Notes: generated from the letters alone by a model not told the origin. A DNA stretch of 64,000 bases from JABWCQ01 sp964587105 (GCA_964587105.1 CAZPKG010000008.1:1-64000), one strand, 5' to 3'; counted from the first letter of the stretch, positions 17,449 to 27,629 are shown. A program made the numbers and translations.

Positions 17449-19089
17449 CTACGCGAAATAGTCGTGGTAGAGAAATCGTTTGATTTTGCGTGTTGACGTC
17501 TTTTCAAATTCGCCTTCAAGCAACTTCCATTCGCGGATATTTTGATATGACGGTGTGCTGTGATTGTAGCGCCGGATTACTTCGTCGGAGATTTGTTCAG
17601 GCGATTTGTGCGCGACATGGGATTTCAGATACTCTTCATCCAACTTCAGAAGAGCGCAAAGGCGCTCACTCTTGGCGCCCTTGCGAGCGACGCCGAGAAC
17701 CAGGGCCTCCGCAATCGCTTCCTCGGCTGCGAGTTTGGATTCGATCTCTTCCGGATAGACATTTTTCCCGGCAGAAGTCACAATGACGTTTTTCAGTCGT
17801 CCCGTGAGGTGCAAGTAGCCGTCGCGATCAACAAAGCCCGCGTCACCGGTGTGCAGCCATCCATCCTGAAGAACTCGAAGTGTTGCCGCTTCATTTTCAA
17901 AGTACCCCAGCATGATGTTGGGTCCGCTTGCACAGACTTCGCCAACGCCATCATGATCCGGGTCTTTGATTCTGAGCGCTATGCCGTTTAGTGGCGGGCC
18001 GACAGAGCCGAGTTTGTTCTTCGATGGGGGGTTAACACAGAGGACAGGGCTGCTTTCGGTGAGACCGTAGCCTTGAATCAGCACAAAACCTAAGCTTGCG
18101 AAAAACCGGTTCACGGATACCGGCAATGCCGCGCCGCCGGATACCATGAGGCGAACGACATCAAGTCCGGACTTTCTCCTAAGTGGCTTGAATAGCGGGT
18201 AACCAAGGTTTAGTCCAAATGAAAGTCCCCCCCGCGCTACTGCTCGGAACGAATGAAAGAACATCCGCTTAATTAGAGAGGACGACTCCACAGCGCGCAA
18301 CACGCTGTTCATCATGTTCTCAAAAATCTGCGGAACGCCGACCAGTACGGACACTTTGGTGATGCGGATGTCGTCCATTACATCGCGAGACCTGTAGCTT
18401 GTTGCAAGAGTTGCACGCGCACCCTTTGCAACCGGGAGTAACATCGTGACGGTACTGGAAAATGTATGATGCAGCGGCAACAGCAAAAGGAAATTGTCCT
18501 CGCTTCTGATGTCACAGACCTCGCAACAGGCAAGCACGTTTGACACGATGTTCTCGTGCGAGAGCACGACACCCTTTGAGTGCCCGGTCGTACCTGACGT
18601 GAAAATGACAGCAGCGACGTCGGAAGGCCGGTGTTCTATTGAAACACTTTGTTGCGTCTTGATTTCTTCAAATTGATCAAGACGCTTCACCGTGACTTTC
18701 TGCTCTTGCTGTGACAGCCGATCAAAACATTGATCGGCAAACTTTTCTGAAGCGAGCAACAAACGCGTCCGTGCTAATTCCACAATATGGAGAATCTCCG
18801 GCAACGGCATGATTGCGTCAAGCGGGACTACCACACAACCGGCCTGGACAATCGCGAGATATGTTATCACCCAATCACAGCTATTCTCACTAAGCAAGGC
18901 AATCCGCTCGCCTTTCTGAAAACCGGCTTGAAGTAGATAGTTTGCTCGGTTTTCAATCGCCGCAGCCACGTCATTGTAGGTGTACGACGTGACATCCTCA
19001 CCTTTGCGAAACTGCAAAAACACCTCGTCCCCGCGATTTGTTACGGCCGCATCGAAGAGCGCGGGGATTGTGTTGCGAGCAAGTTTCAA
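17449..19089 (-). CDS. fadD: Long-chain fatty-acid--CoA ligase (AMP-forming)
   Basis: The 546-residue protein is an ANL-superfamily acyl-CoA synthetase that activates fatty acids with ATP and CoA. The P-loop-like motif IFTSGTTGHSKGVVLSHEN, the adenylate motif QGYGLTESSP, and WLHTGDAGFVDRDGYLHLTG followed by GRLKNVIVTSAGKN are all present. There is no signal peptide. The length suits long-chain ligases; chain-length preference cannot be read here. It lies 23 bases downstream of the alanine symporter gene and may be co-transcribed, without an obvious functional link. Confidence 0.9.
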   Translation of the reverse strand: MKLARNTIPALFDAAVTNRGDEVFLQFRKGEDVTSYTYNDVAAAIENRANYLLQAGFQKGERIALLSENSCDWVITYLAIVQAGCVVVPLDAIMPLPEILHIVELARTRLLLASEKFADQCFDRLSQQEQKVTVKRLDQFEEIKTQQSVSIEHRPSDVAAVIFTSGTTGHSKGVVLSHENIVSNVLACCEVCDIRSEDNFLLLLPLHHTFSSTVTMLLPVAKGARATLATSYRSRDVMDDIRITKVSVLVGVPQIFENMMNSVLRAVESSSLIKRMFFHSFRAVARGGLSFGLNLGYPLFKPLRRKSGLDVVRLMVSGGAALPVSVNRFFASLGFVLIQGYGLTESSPVLCVNPPSKNKLGSVGPPLNGIALRIKDPDHDGVGEVCASGPNIMLGYFENEAATLRVLQDGWLHTGDAGFVDRDGYLHLTGRLKNVIVTSAGKNVYPEEIESKLAAEEAIAEALVLGVARKGAKSERLCALLKLDEEYLKSHVAHKSPEQISDEVIRRYNHSTPSYQNIREWKLLEGEFEKTSTRKIKRFLYHDYFA

Positions 19090-19112
19090 AAGGGTGAAAA
19101 AAGTCTGACGGA

Positions 19113-20441
19113 CTATTTTGGGGCGTCCCAGAGATGGCGTTTTGTTTCGGCGACGATGACGCCGCTCAATGCTATCAGAGAGATAAGATTGGGAATGGCC
19201 ATCATTCCGTTTGTAATGTCAGCGAAGGTCCAGACGGCTTTCAACGACAGCACCGAGCCGATGCCGACGGCGACCACCCAAAGCACACGGTAGGGTATGA
19301 TAATGCGAGTTCCGAAGAGATACTCGGCGGCTTTCTCTCCATAATATGACCATCCGAGAATCGTGGAGAACACAAATGTCAAGAGCGCAATGGCGAGGAT
19401 GATCGGACCAAGCACATGCATTTGCCCGAATGCAGCTTTGGTCAATGCGGCGCCATTGAACCCTTCTATCCAGAGTCCTGAATTGACAACAACGAGTCCT
19501 GTCATAGCACAGACCACAACCGTGTCCCAGAAAGTTCCGGTTGACGATACGAGGGCTTGGCGAACGGGGTTGGAGGTCTGTGCAGCCGCTGCCACAATCG
19601 GTGCGCTGCCCAAACCTGATTCATTTGAAAACAATCCGCGCGCGACACCGTAACGCAACGCCTGTCGCACTCCGGCGCCCAAAAATCCACCGACGGCGGC
19701 TTGGCCGGTGAATGCTGAGCTTAATATGAGTCCAACGGTGTCGCCGAGCGTGTCGATCTTCCAGACGAGCAAAATCAAACAGCCCGCAATGTAAAACAGA
19801 GCCATAAACGGTACAAGCCATTCGCAAACGCGCGCGATAGATTTGATGCCGCCTAAAATAACCAAAGCCGTGAAAGCCGTCAGGATCAAGCCTGTGAGCC
19901 ACGGGCTTATGTGATAGGTTTCATGGACCATCGTGGAAATCGAATTGGCCTGAACCATATTTCCAATTCCGAAGGCAGAAATTGCAGTGAACAAGGCAAA
20001 CAAGACAGCCAACCATTTCTGCTTCATGCCTAATTCAATAGCATACATCGGTCCGCCGATGAATTGACCTTGCGCATTCTTGACACGATATTTAATCGCA
20101 AGAACAGCCTCTGCGTACTTCGTGGCAATGCCGAAAACTCCCGTTAGCCACATCCACAGAACGGCACCGGGTCCCCCGGCGGCGACGGCGGTCGCCACGC
20201 CGACAATGTTGCCCGTTCCGATGGTTGCCGCCAAAGCGGTTGTGAGCGCGCCAAAATGGCTGATATCTCCTTCGCCATCTCGGTCGCGGCTGAATGACAA
20301 TTTTATCGCCCGCCACAAATATCGCTGCACGAATCGCAAACGCACCGTCAAAAAGAGATGCGTGCCAACCAACAAAATTAGGAGCGGCGGTCCCCATACA
20401 AAGTCCGCGATCTTGCCTAAGAGAAGTTCAATGGATTGCAA
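19113..20441 (-). CDS. Alanine/glycine:Na+ (cation) symporter, AGCS family
   Basis: The 442-residue protein is an AGCS symporter for small amino acids. Family motifs include ALTTALAATIGTGNIVGVATA, GPGAVLWMWLTGVFGIATKY and GVARGLFSNESGLGSAPIVA. About ten hydrophobic segments are visible. It follows the aminopeptidase gene by 46 bases on the same strand, so released amino acids may be the substrate source. The substrate is most often alanine or glycine in this family; that is inference here. Confidence 0.92.
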   Translation of the reverse strand: MQSIELLLGKIADFVWGPPLLILLVGTHLFLTVRLRFVQRYLWRAIKLSFSRDRDGEGDISHFGALTTALAATIGTGNIVGVATAVAAGGPGAVLWMWLTGVFGIATKYAEAVLAIKYRVKNAQGQFIGGPMYAIELGMKQKWLAVLFALFTAISAFGIGNMVQANSISTMVHETYHISPWLTGLILTAFTALVILGGIKSIARVCEWLVPFMALFYIAGCLILLVWKIDTLGDTVGLILSSAFTGQAAVGGFLGAGVRQALRYGVARGLFSNESGLGSAPIVAAAAQTSNPVRQALVSSTGTFWDTVVVCAMTGLVVVNSGLWIEGFNGAALTKAAFGQMHVLGPIILAIALLTFVFSTILGWSYYGEKAAEYLFGTRIIIPYRVLWVVAVGIGSVLSLKAVWTFADITNGMMAIPNLISLIALSGVIVAETKRHLWDAPK

Positions 20442-20487
20442 GAGATTTTTCTTCCGACGTTATGTGATTGGCGCTTGCACCAGTATC

Positions 20488-21888
20488 TTACAGTCCGAGG
20501 CTTTTCCAGACGGGGTCCCACACGGGCAAAGGAGTAGGCGTCTGCTTTGCAACCTTTTGAAGGTCAGCGGGCAAGTATTTTTTGGGGATAATCACATTGA
20601 GGACGTATTCGTTAAACCACTCATCGGACATGGCGAAAAATCCATCGTCTCCTGCATCTTTGCCCCAACTGTTTTGGACGAGCCATTTGCGCGGTTTGCC
20701 GTCCACAATGTCCACTCCTTCAAACACCATCGCATGATTACTTGCCTCGCTGCGATAGTCAAGCCGTTCTGCTTTGGTCATATCAAGCTTGACACCGAAC
20801 AACTCTTCGTAGTTATACAGCCCTTTGACAAGCAGACCCTTCTTGCTATTGGTTTCGTGTCCCATGTCGCAACCAAACCATATACGATTGCTGTCAAGCA
20901 GGGCCTTCAGCACAAGGCTCTTCATCAAATCGGCTTCAATGTTGACAAATGTGACTTCAGACTTGTCCGCCATTGAACGCGAAGTAGCAATTGAGTAGTT
21001 TTGACCAAATGGATGAATGGGATAGCTTGCGAGGGAAACATACTCTGTCAGATCGACGCCGATGACTTCCGTGTAGAACTTCTGAGGAGTGAATGTGACA
21101 GGAGCGCTGACTTTTCCCGTGCTGTCGGCAGTTCGCCATTCAAATTCCGCGGGCGGCATACCATAATTTATCACGAGCACGCGCATCACGTCTTTTAACA
21201 TCTGGAGCTTTTCTTGACGAAGATCATCTTCACTCTTACCGGCTTTTGCGTTCGCGCGCAAAGTCGCGGCGTCGCGGCGCAACAGCGCAGTCAGAATATA
21301 CGTCATGCGGCCAGTATTGGCGCTACTGCGAGTTTCACCCATAAATTTCTTGGGAACCACACCATACTTCTCGACAATGTTGACCACGTAGCCCCAGTAG
21401 CCACCGTCGCCGATCGGTTCTTCCAACTGCTTGACCAGTTCTCGATCCTGAATGTCGCGGTCTCTGGTATCGATAACATACTCGAGGAATACGTTGCTCT
21501 TTTCAAGCAAATCCCAGAAGGCAAGGTAGCTCTGCGACAGCTCAAACTCGTCGAGGTCACACTTCTTGATGACAGTCGGGCGCAACAAGTTCAGTCCGGC
21601 GAACATCCAACAGCGGCCCGAACTTTCTTGATCTGTTACGTCCTCGGAAGGTAGTTTGAAAGAATAAATGTCATCGCTTTGCGCGACGATCTCGCGGTTT
21701 AGCGCCAGATCTTTGATATCATTATTTGTCACGGCATTCATCGCGGCGCGTGTCGGGGCGTCCATTTCGATAGAGTTCAGGAGTTCTTTGACCTGAGTTT
21801 GCGACAGGCCTTTGGACGGCTCGGCGGCGAAAATGTTCGTCGTGCAAGCAATAAGGACAATTGAGAGGATAGTTGAAAAGCGGTTCAA
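20488..21888 (-). CDS. pepC: Exported C1B cysteine aminopeptidase (bleomycin hydrolase/PepC type)
   Basis: The 466-residue papain-fold peptidase has its nucleophile Cys93 in DQESSGRCWMFAGLN, the histidine in EASNHAMVFEGVDIVDG (about residue 390) and the asparagine in WLVQNSWGKDAGDDG. These match the bleomycin hydrolase family, hexameric aminopeptidases that are normally cytoplasmic. Here a signal peptide is present (STILSIVLIACTTNIFAAEP), so the enzyme is probably periplasmic or a lipoprotein-like form. It is followed by the alanine symporter gene. Regulation is not visible. Confidence 0.93.
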   Translation of the reverse strand: MNRFSTILSIVLIACTTNIFAAEPSKGLSQTQVKELLNSIEMDAPTRAAMNAVTNNDIKDLALNREIVAQSDDIYSFKLPSEDVTDQESSGRCWMFAGLNLLRPTVIKKCDLDEFELSQSYLAFWDLLEKSNVFLEYVIDTRDRDIQDRELVKQLEEPIGDGGYWGYVVNIVEKYGVVPKKFMGETRSSANTGRMTYILTALLRRDAATLRANAKAGKSEDDLRQEKLQMLKDVMRVLVINYGMPPAEFEWRTADSTGKVSAPVTFTPQKFYTEVIGVDLTEYVSLASYPIHPFGQNYSIATSRSMADKSEVTFVNIEADLMKSLVLKALLDSNRIWFGCDMGHETNSKKGLLVKGLYNYEELFGVKLDMTKAERLDYRSEASNHAMVFEGVDIVDGKPRKWLVQNSWGKDAGDDGFFAMSDEWFNEYVLNVIIPKKYLPADLQKVAKQTPTPLPVWDPVWKSLGL

Positions 21889-22403
21889 GACTTCTCCTTT
21901 GAAGTAAGGCGGGGTGTTACGGCTGTTGAAATTCGGCCGAAGGTAGGGCGAAGGTGTTAGGAAGTTTCAATCTTGGTGGCACGCCACCGAGGCAATGACA
22001 AACGTTGGATCAGGCGGGACTTATCGAGGAAGTCGGACGGATGCTACTCTGACACAAAGAGGTTCCTTTTCAACAGGAAATCTGACAACACGCCCAGCTT
22101 TCATAATATACTACTCTTAGGTGACATTCAACATGAAATTCGGTGGTGAAGTGAATTTTACCGGGTTCCGACAAGAGCAGAAAAGGCTAACCTGTTAGGC
22201 AAGCCTTCGTGCTGTGAATGAGTAGCGCTATGTAAAAATGGGAAGCCCCTTCAAAGCGCTGTTTCTATATTTTTTATTTACAGTATTTTAACTTTGATCC
22301 GGGATTGGGCTTTGGTCCAGCCTTGCAATTTAGGGTGAGATTTGCCCTGTTGAAACAGCCGTGACCTTACTCTCTTGCTGAACTCAGTCGATACCTCCGG
22401 CTG
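21889..22403. other. Intergenic region without recognised genes
   Basis: This stretch of about 515 bases separates the aminopeptidase and arsR genes and should hold the promoter of the former. A small perfect hairpin, GGTGGCACGCCACC, lies near 21975. I see no gene, tRNA or terminator with a U-tract. Confidence 0.4.
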
Positions 22404-22736
22404 CTACTTTCTCGTATTCCGCCCAAACCTCTTCTCTATGGAGCCGCAGACAGAATCGCAGACGGAATCGACAACGGGATCGGTGACGTGGTAGATTCTG
22501 TTCTGCTTGTCGGTGCGGGACTCGACCAATGCGGCGGCCTTCAAGATTGCAAGGTGTTTGGACACATTGGCTTGACTGCAGCCGAGTTCCTCGACGAGTT
22601 CAGTTACCGAGTACTCGCGTTGGCGCAAATGGTAGAGAATCCTTAGGCGAACGGGGTCGCCCATTGCCTTCAGCATCGTGGCAATTTGCGAAACCGTTTC
22701 CAATGTGGGGAAGGCGGATTTGGAGCTTGCGGCCAT
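22404..22736 (-). CDS. ArsR-family regulator of the efflux operon
   Basis: The 110-residue protein has an ArsR winged helix: LKAMGDPVRLRILYHL, then YSVTELVEELGCSQANVSKH as the helix-turn-helix and ESRTDKQNRIYHV as the wing. A cysteine sits in the recognition region (ELGCSQ), and a C-terminal DSVCDSVCGS pair could bind a metal or sense oxidants. The start at 22736 is preferred over an in-frame ATG at 22787 because it follows the stop of the preceding gene. It is the last gene of the tolC-MFP-RND operon, so it probably controls it, perhaps through the palindrome near 28983. Confidence 0.85.
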   Translation of the reverse strand: MAASSKSAFPTLETVSQIATMLKAMGDPVRLRILYHLRQREYSVTELVEELGCSQANVSKHLAILKAAALVESRTDKQNRIYHVTDPVVDSVCDSVCGSIEKRFGRNTRK

Positions 22737-22746
22737 AGTGATTTCT

Positions 22747-23031
22747 TTAGAGGGCGACTTCAATTGGCCAATATACGCACGAAACATGACAATTGCACTC
22801 GCGACTGTAGTCTTTCAGAATTTCGGTAATTTTAACCCGCAATTCAGTTTCGACAACAGACATCAAGATCACGGACGTCTTCGGGTGCACTGCGCTGCCC
22901 ATCCGAACGCCGCTCGTGCCGACGCCGTGCGCGCCGGCAATTTCCGTGAAACCGTGGACACCTTGCTTGGTCAGGAGAAGCTCAACTTCTTCCTGCAGCT
23001 CAGCTTTTGCGAACACAACGAGCATTTCCAT
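22747..23031 (-). CDS. PG0541-type PII-like transporter-associated protein
   Basis: The 94-residue protein looks like a ferredoxin-fold, PII-related small protein of the PG0541 family, which is regularly encoded beside RND efflux pumps in FCB bacteria. The opening MEMLVVFAKAELQEEVELLL and the segment VHGFTEIAGAHGVGTSG are typical. Its position directly after the RND and DUF2892 genes repeats the known neighbourhood. A role in modulating the pump is assumed for the family but unproven. Two cysteines lie close together near the C-terminus (RECNCHVSC). Confidence 0.78.
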   Translation of the reverse strand: MEMLVVFAKAELQEEVELLLTKQGVHGFTEIAGAHGVGTSGVRMGSAVHPKTSVILMSVVETELRVKITEILKDYSRECNCHVSCVYWPIEVAL

Positions 23032-23039
23032 ATCACACC

Positions 23040-23228
23040 TTAGGCCTTGAGGCCAAGTTTACGAAACACTGAGATTGCCGGACACCATTTGCTGAATGCC
23101 GATTGCATCAGATTCAACGCGACAAAAGCGGTTAGGAGCAGCCACCATTGACTGACCCACATTGTTAACGCAATGCTCAGGAGAATCATAATCCCCGCAA
23201 GCAAGCGAACGGCTTCATCTACACGCAT
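23040..23228 (-). CDS. Small DUF2892/YgaP-like membrane protein
   Basis: The 62-residue protein consists mainly of two hydrophobic helices, with the start MRVDEAVRLLAGIMILLS and a conserved FSKWCPA cysteine segment, as in DUF2892. This domain is also found as the membrane part of YgaP-type rhodaneses. It lies 22 bases after the RND gene and eight bases before the PG0541-type gene, so it belongs to the efflux operon. Function is unknown. Confidence 0.8.
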   Translation of the reverse strand: MRVDEAVRLLAGIMILLSIALTMWVSQWWLLLTAFVALNLMQSAFSKWCPAISVFRKLGLKA

Positions 23229-23250
23229 CGAATACTCCTTTTATGTTGAT

Positions 23251-26200
23251 TTACTGTTCTTCCGAGTCCATGAGCGCTTCCGTGCCCGCGTATTTCAAGT
23301 AGATATAGTAGAGCAGCGGAATTATCACAAGAGTCAGAGCCGTTGAGGCGATGACGCCGAAAATCAAAGAAACTGCAAGCCCTTGAAAGATCGGATCAAG
23401 GTAGATGACGCTCGCTCCTACTACCAACGCCAGCGCCGTTAGTGTAATCGGTCTAAATCGCACGGCGCCCGCCTTTAGCACGGCGTCTTCGAGTGATTCT
23501 CCCGCGCGAATCTCCTGATTGATAAAATCCACTAACAAGATTGAATTTCGAACCACAATTCCTGAGAGCGCAATGAAACCGATCATAGACGTTGCGGTAA
23601 AGAAAGTTCCCAAAATTGCGTGGCCGGGAAGGATTCCGATCAGAGTCAACGGAATCGGCGCCATGATTATCAGCGGAGTAATGAACGATCCGAACCACCC
23701 GACGACTAAAACATAAATCAGCAGAACGACAATGCCGAACGCCGCGCCCATATCTCGGAAGACTTCGTATGTAATGTGCCATTCGCCGTCCCATTTGAGC
23801 GCATACTCTTGACTGTTTTCCGGCATGTGTGTGGACATCACGGCAAGTTCAACACCGCTCGGGGTTGTGACGTTTTTCAACCTTTCGTTCATGTTCAAGA
23901 TTCCGTAAACAGGCGACTCCTCTGAGCCTGCCACTTCACCGATAACGTAGGTTACGGGCTGCAAGTTTTTATGATAGATGAAGGATTCGCGCCGACGTTC
24001 ATCGTTGCGCACGAGTTCGCCCAACGGCACAAGCTGTCCGCGCGAGCCGTGCAGCTTCAAATTGTTAAGCTCGTCGATTCGCGAGCGTTGCACTCGATCC
24101 AATTGCAGCACAAGCGGCACATCGCTGCGATCTTGTTCGACATGCAGTAATCCGGCCTCCGCACCATTCAATGCGACTCGTAACGTGCGCGTAATCTGCT
24201 CGGGCGTTATTCCAGCTGCAGACGCCTTTTCTTGATCAACCACGAGTTCGGAGAGTGGAGCTTGATCTTCAACCAGCCAATCGACGTCAACCACGCCTTC
24301 AGTTTCGGTGAATATCTGCTTCACTTGCGACGCAACCTGCTTGCGGCCTTCGCGATCCGGACCATAGATTTCGGCAACCATCGTCGAGAGCACCGGCGGA
24401 CCGGGTGGAACTTCCGTCACCTTTAGATTAACACCATGCTTGAGTGCGATCGGCAACAGCTTCGTGCGAACTGCTTTTGCAATGTCATGACTCTTATCAT
24501 CGCGCAAGTGCTTGTTAACGAGATTTACTTGAATGTCAGCAACATTAGTCCCGGAACGCATAAAGTAGTAGCGGACCAGACCATTAAAATTGAACGGGGC
24601 GGATGTCCCGACGTACACTTGATAGTCAGTCACCTCTGGCATTGCTGCAAATAGTTGCGCAAGCTCTCGAGCGGCGGCGTTTGTGCGCTCCAGTGAGAAG
24701 TCTTCAGGTGCGTCAATAACAACTTGAAGTTCGCTTTTATTGTCGTATGGCATCATCTTGACGACTACCCAGCGAAGCGGAAAGAGTGCCATTGATACAA
24801 GCAGCACGGCGACAATTCCGCCGATGATGAGAATCTGTTTCTTGGGACTCACCAAGAGCGGCTGCATGATGCGGGAATAGAAGAGTTGAAGTTTGCTCTC
24901 CTCCTGCGTTTCGTCGAAATGATGATGTGTTGAATCTACCGCTTTTGATCCACCGAAGAGGCGATACGTCAGCCACGGCGAGACAACGAATGCAACCAAC
25001 AGCGAGAAGAACATTGCGGCTGAGGCATTAACCGGAATTGGCCGCATGTACGGGCCCATCAAACCGGATACGAATGCCAACGGCAAGAGCGCGCCGATCA
25101 CCGTGAGCGTCGCCAAAATGGTTGGGTTGCCCACTTCGTCCGTGCCGAACACTGTGGCATGTTTGGCGTTCGTCCAGCGCAATTGATAGTGTCGATGAAT
25201 ATTCTCCACGACAACAATTGCATCATCGACCAAGATACCGATCGAGAAAATCAAGGCAAAAAGTGTTACTCGATTGAGCGTGTAGCCAAAGAAATAGCTG
25301 GCCGCAAGCGTAAGCGCTAACGTGACCGGAACTGCGACCAGCACAACAACTGCCTCTCGGCGTCCCAGCATTAGGAGCATTAAGAACACGACTGACAATG
25401 TGGCCAAGCCGACGTGAAAGATCAGTTCGTTTGATTTTTCCTGCGCCGTGAATCCGTAGTCGCGCGTCTTGGTGACCGTTATGTCAGACGGAATCAGCGT
25501 GGCTTTGAGCGACTGAATACGCGCATCCAGTTCATTTGCCAGCTCAATTGCATTTGTGCCGGGCTTCTTTGAAATTGCGAGCGTGATCGCGGCGGCGTCA
25601 ATTCCTGAAACGGGAATGCTCTTCTCAGTTGCCGCTGGGCCGCTGCCCATCCACACATATTGTGACGGCTCTTCGGGGCCGTCTTCTATATTTGCAACAT
25701 CACGGAGATAGACCGGCTTGTTGTTGTAAGTTGCGACGACAAGGCTGCGCACTTCATCCACATTCCTAATGAAGCCGCCCACTTGAACTTCTGTTGTGCG
25801 ATTGTCGGAGGTCATTTGACCTGCGGGAAGCTTCCAGTTCGTGCTGGAGATGGCTCCATACGCCTGCATGAGAGATACTTCGTAAGCCGAGAGTTTATCG
25901 CGATCAAACGTCACGCGAACAACCCGGCGCTGGCCGCCGATTAGCCAAGCTTGCGCGACACGAGGATGCTGCACTATTTCCGAACGTATTTCATCGGCGA
26001 CGCGCTTCAGATCGGTCGGCGATGCAGTGGTACTCCAGAATGTGTAGGCAATGGCGGGAACGTCGTCAATTGTGCGCGGCTTGACTATCGGTGCAGTGGC
26101 TCCATCCGGGAGCTTATCTTGGAACGCGGCAAGCTTTGCATGAATTCGCGTTACCGCTTGATCGGGGTCTGTGCCAACGTAGAACCGGACGATAATCATG

Positions 26201-26562
26201 CCGCCGGAGGGTTGAGATGTGGAATAAATGTACTCGACATTCTCAATTTCATACAGCACTTTTTCAAGAGGACTGATTACTCTGCGCTCGACTTCCTGCG
26301 CCGATGCGCCGGGCAAACCAATCGTGACGTCCACCATTGGAACCTTGATTTGCGGTTCTTCTTCGCGCGGAGTGACAACAAGCGCAAGCACTCCGATCAG
26401 CAGCGAAGCGACGACGAGGAGCGGAGTCAGTTTTGATTCAAGAAACATGGCGGCAAGACGACCGGATGCCCCGATCTTGCGCCGTGCGAGCTTTTCGCGT
26501 TTTGCTTCGCGTTTCAGCGCCGCCATCTCATCGCGAATCTGTTCGGGACTGCGATCGCTCAT
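23251..26562 (-). CDS. Efflux RND transporter permease
   Basis: The 1103-residue proton-driven pump is the inner-membrane part of a tripartite exporter. It has the usual two sets of helices with two large periplasmic domains. Visible motifs are QEVERRVISPLEKVLYEIE at the first porter domain, FALIFSIGILVDDAIVVVEN in helix 4 with the acidic proton relay, and IVVRNSILLVDF near the C-terminus. A charged N-terminal extension of about 30 residues precedes the first helix. It overlaps the MFP stop by four bases. Substrate is unknown; the helix 4 pattern does not settle between drug and metal pumps. Confidence 0.93.
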   Translation of the reverse strand: MSDRSPEQIRDEMAALKREAKREKLARRKIGASGRLAAMFLESKLTPLLVVASLLIGVLALVVTPREEEPQIKVPMVDVTIGLPGASAQEVERRVISPLEKVLYEIENVEYIYSTSQPSGGMIIVRFYVGTDPDQAVTRIHAKLAAFQDKLPDGATAPIVKPRTIDDVPAIAYTFWSTTASPTDLKRVADEIRSEIVQHPRVAQAWLIGGQRRVVRVTFDRDKLSAYEVSLMQAYGAISSTNWKLPAGQMTSDNRTTEVQVGGFIRNVDEVRSLVVATYNNKPVYLRDVANIEDGPEEPSQYVWMGSGPAATEKSIPVSGIDAAAITLAISKKPGTNAIELANELDARIQSLKATLIPSDITVTKTRDYGFTAQEKSNELIFHVGLATLSVVFLMLLMLGRREAVVVLVAVPVTLALTLAASYFFGYTLNRVTLFALIFSIGILVDDAIVVVENIHRHYQLRWTNAKHATVFGTDEVGNPTILATLTVIGALLPLAFVSGLMGPYMRPIPVNASAAMFFSLLVAFVVSPWLTYRLFGGSKAVDSTHHHFDETQEESKLQLFYSRIMQPLLVSPKKQILIIGGIVAVLLVSMALFPLRWVVVKMMPYDNKSELQVVIDAPEDFSLERTNAAARELAQLFAAMPEVTDYQVYVGTSAPFNFNGLVRYYFMRSGTNVADIQVNLVNKHLRDDKSHDIAKAVRTKLLPIALKHGVNLKVTEVPPGPPVLSTMVAEIYGPDREGRKQVASQVKQIFTETEGVVDVDWLVEDQAPLSELVVDQEKASAAGITPEQITRTLRVALNGAEAGLLHVEQDRSDVPLVLQLDRVQRSRIDELNNLKLHGSRGQLVPLGELVRNDERRRESFIYHKNLQPVTYVIGEVAGSEESPVYGILNMNERLKNVTTPSGVELAVMSTHMPENSQEYALKWDGEWHITYEVFRDMGAAFGIVVLLIYVLVVGWFGSFITPLIIMAPIPLTLIGILPGHAILGTFFTATSMIGFIALSGIVVRNSILLVDFINQEIRAGESLEDAVLKAGAVRFRPITLTALALVVGASVIYLDPIFQGLAVSLIFGVIASTALTLVIIPLLYYIYLKYAGTEALMDSEEQ

Positions 26563-27629
26563 CCATTCTTCCTTTCAATTCGCGTTCCTTCGGCAATTGC
26601 GCCAACACGGTTCAGCACAACCGCTTCACCTGCTGCAAGACCAGACAGCACTTCAATATCTTCACCGCGCACGCGGCCAACAGTGACGGCTCGCGTTCTT
26701 GCAATTGCCGCAGAATCCACAACAGTCACTAATTGAAGCCCACCGATCGAGTAAAGAGCGTTGCGCGGAACAAGGATTGTCCGCATGAGTTCGCCGGGGA
26801 TTTCAGCAGTCACTGTGAATCCTGCAGCAAGCGAGTCTGCGTCATTCAATCTTGCCTTCACGCTAATCGAGTGCGTCGTAGGATCAGCCGACGGAGCAAT
26901 TTCGGTAATTGTTGCAGTTATTTCGCGGTCGGCGCCGTCAAGTTTGCAGTTGATTGGAGTTCCAAGCGCCAGACGTGCTGCGTCCGCGGATCGCACTGTG
27001 AAGCTCAAGTCGAGTCCTTGCTTTGTTTGCACTCGGATCAGAGGTCTACCCGGCGCAACAAGATCACCTACATTTACAAACTTCTCGACAACCACGCCGT
27101 CGAACGGCGCGCGGATCGTGCTTTCATCTGAGACGGCCGCAGCGGCATTCACCGCACCATGCCCTTGCTCAACGGCGCCAGCCGCAGTATTGTGCTGCAT
27201 GACCGCCATGTCGAGTTCGAGTTGTGAGCAAGCCTGAGCTTCATAGAGAGCTTGAAATCTCCTGAGGTTTGTAGCCGCGAGAGCTTCCGCGGCCTTTGCT
27301 TGCGCCAGTGCGCCTTGTGCTTGTGCGAGCATACCGCTGTTCATGCGCTCGTCAATTTCGAGCAGCACGTCGCCTTTGCGCACGCGATCTCCAAGGCCGA
27401 CGCGCTCTCGAACAACAGGCCCCATTGCGCGACTTGACAGCACGGCGTCATCTTGCGCTTGAATAGTCCCGCGCACTGAGATGATGTTCGGCAAATCGCT
27501 TGCCACTACCATGTGAGTGGTTGCCGGCAAGGCTGAATCGACAGCAGAAGCAAGCTTAGCGTCGTGCGTGCAACCTGATAGTGCGTATGCGAATGCAATT
27601 GATGCGAGAAAGAAGAGACGTATTTTCAT
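26559..27629 (-). CDS. Periplasmic adaptor (RND membrane fusion protein), lipoprotein
   Basis: The 356-residue adaptor links the RND pump to its outer-membrane channel. A lipoprotein signal (AFAYALSGCTHDAK) anchors it to the membrane. The biotinyl-lipoyl half-motifs (RVGLGDRVRKGDVLLEID and APFDGVVVEKFVNVGDLVAP) flank an alpha-helical hairpin rich in Ala and Gln. The C-terminal beta-barrel and membrane-proximal domain follow. It overlaps both tolC and RND genes by four bases (ATGA), giving a tightly coupled operon. Confidence 0.92.
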   Translation of the reverse strand: MKIRLFFLASIAFAYALSGCTHDAKLASAVDSALPATTHMVVASDLPNIISVRGTIQAQDDAVLSSRAMGPVVRERVGLGDRVRKGDVLLEIDERMNSGMLAQAQGALAQAKAAEALAATNLRRFQALYEAQACSQLELDMAVMQHNTAAGAVEQGHGAVNAAAAVSDESTIRAPFDGVVVEKFVNVGDLVAPGRPLIRVQTKQGLDLSFTVRSADAARLALGTPINCKLDGADREITATITEIAPSADPTTHSISVKARLNDADSLAAGFTVTAEIPGELMRTILVPRNALYSIGGLQLVTVVDSAAIARTRAVTVGRVRGEDIEVLSGLAAGEAVVLNRVGAIAEGTRIERKNG

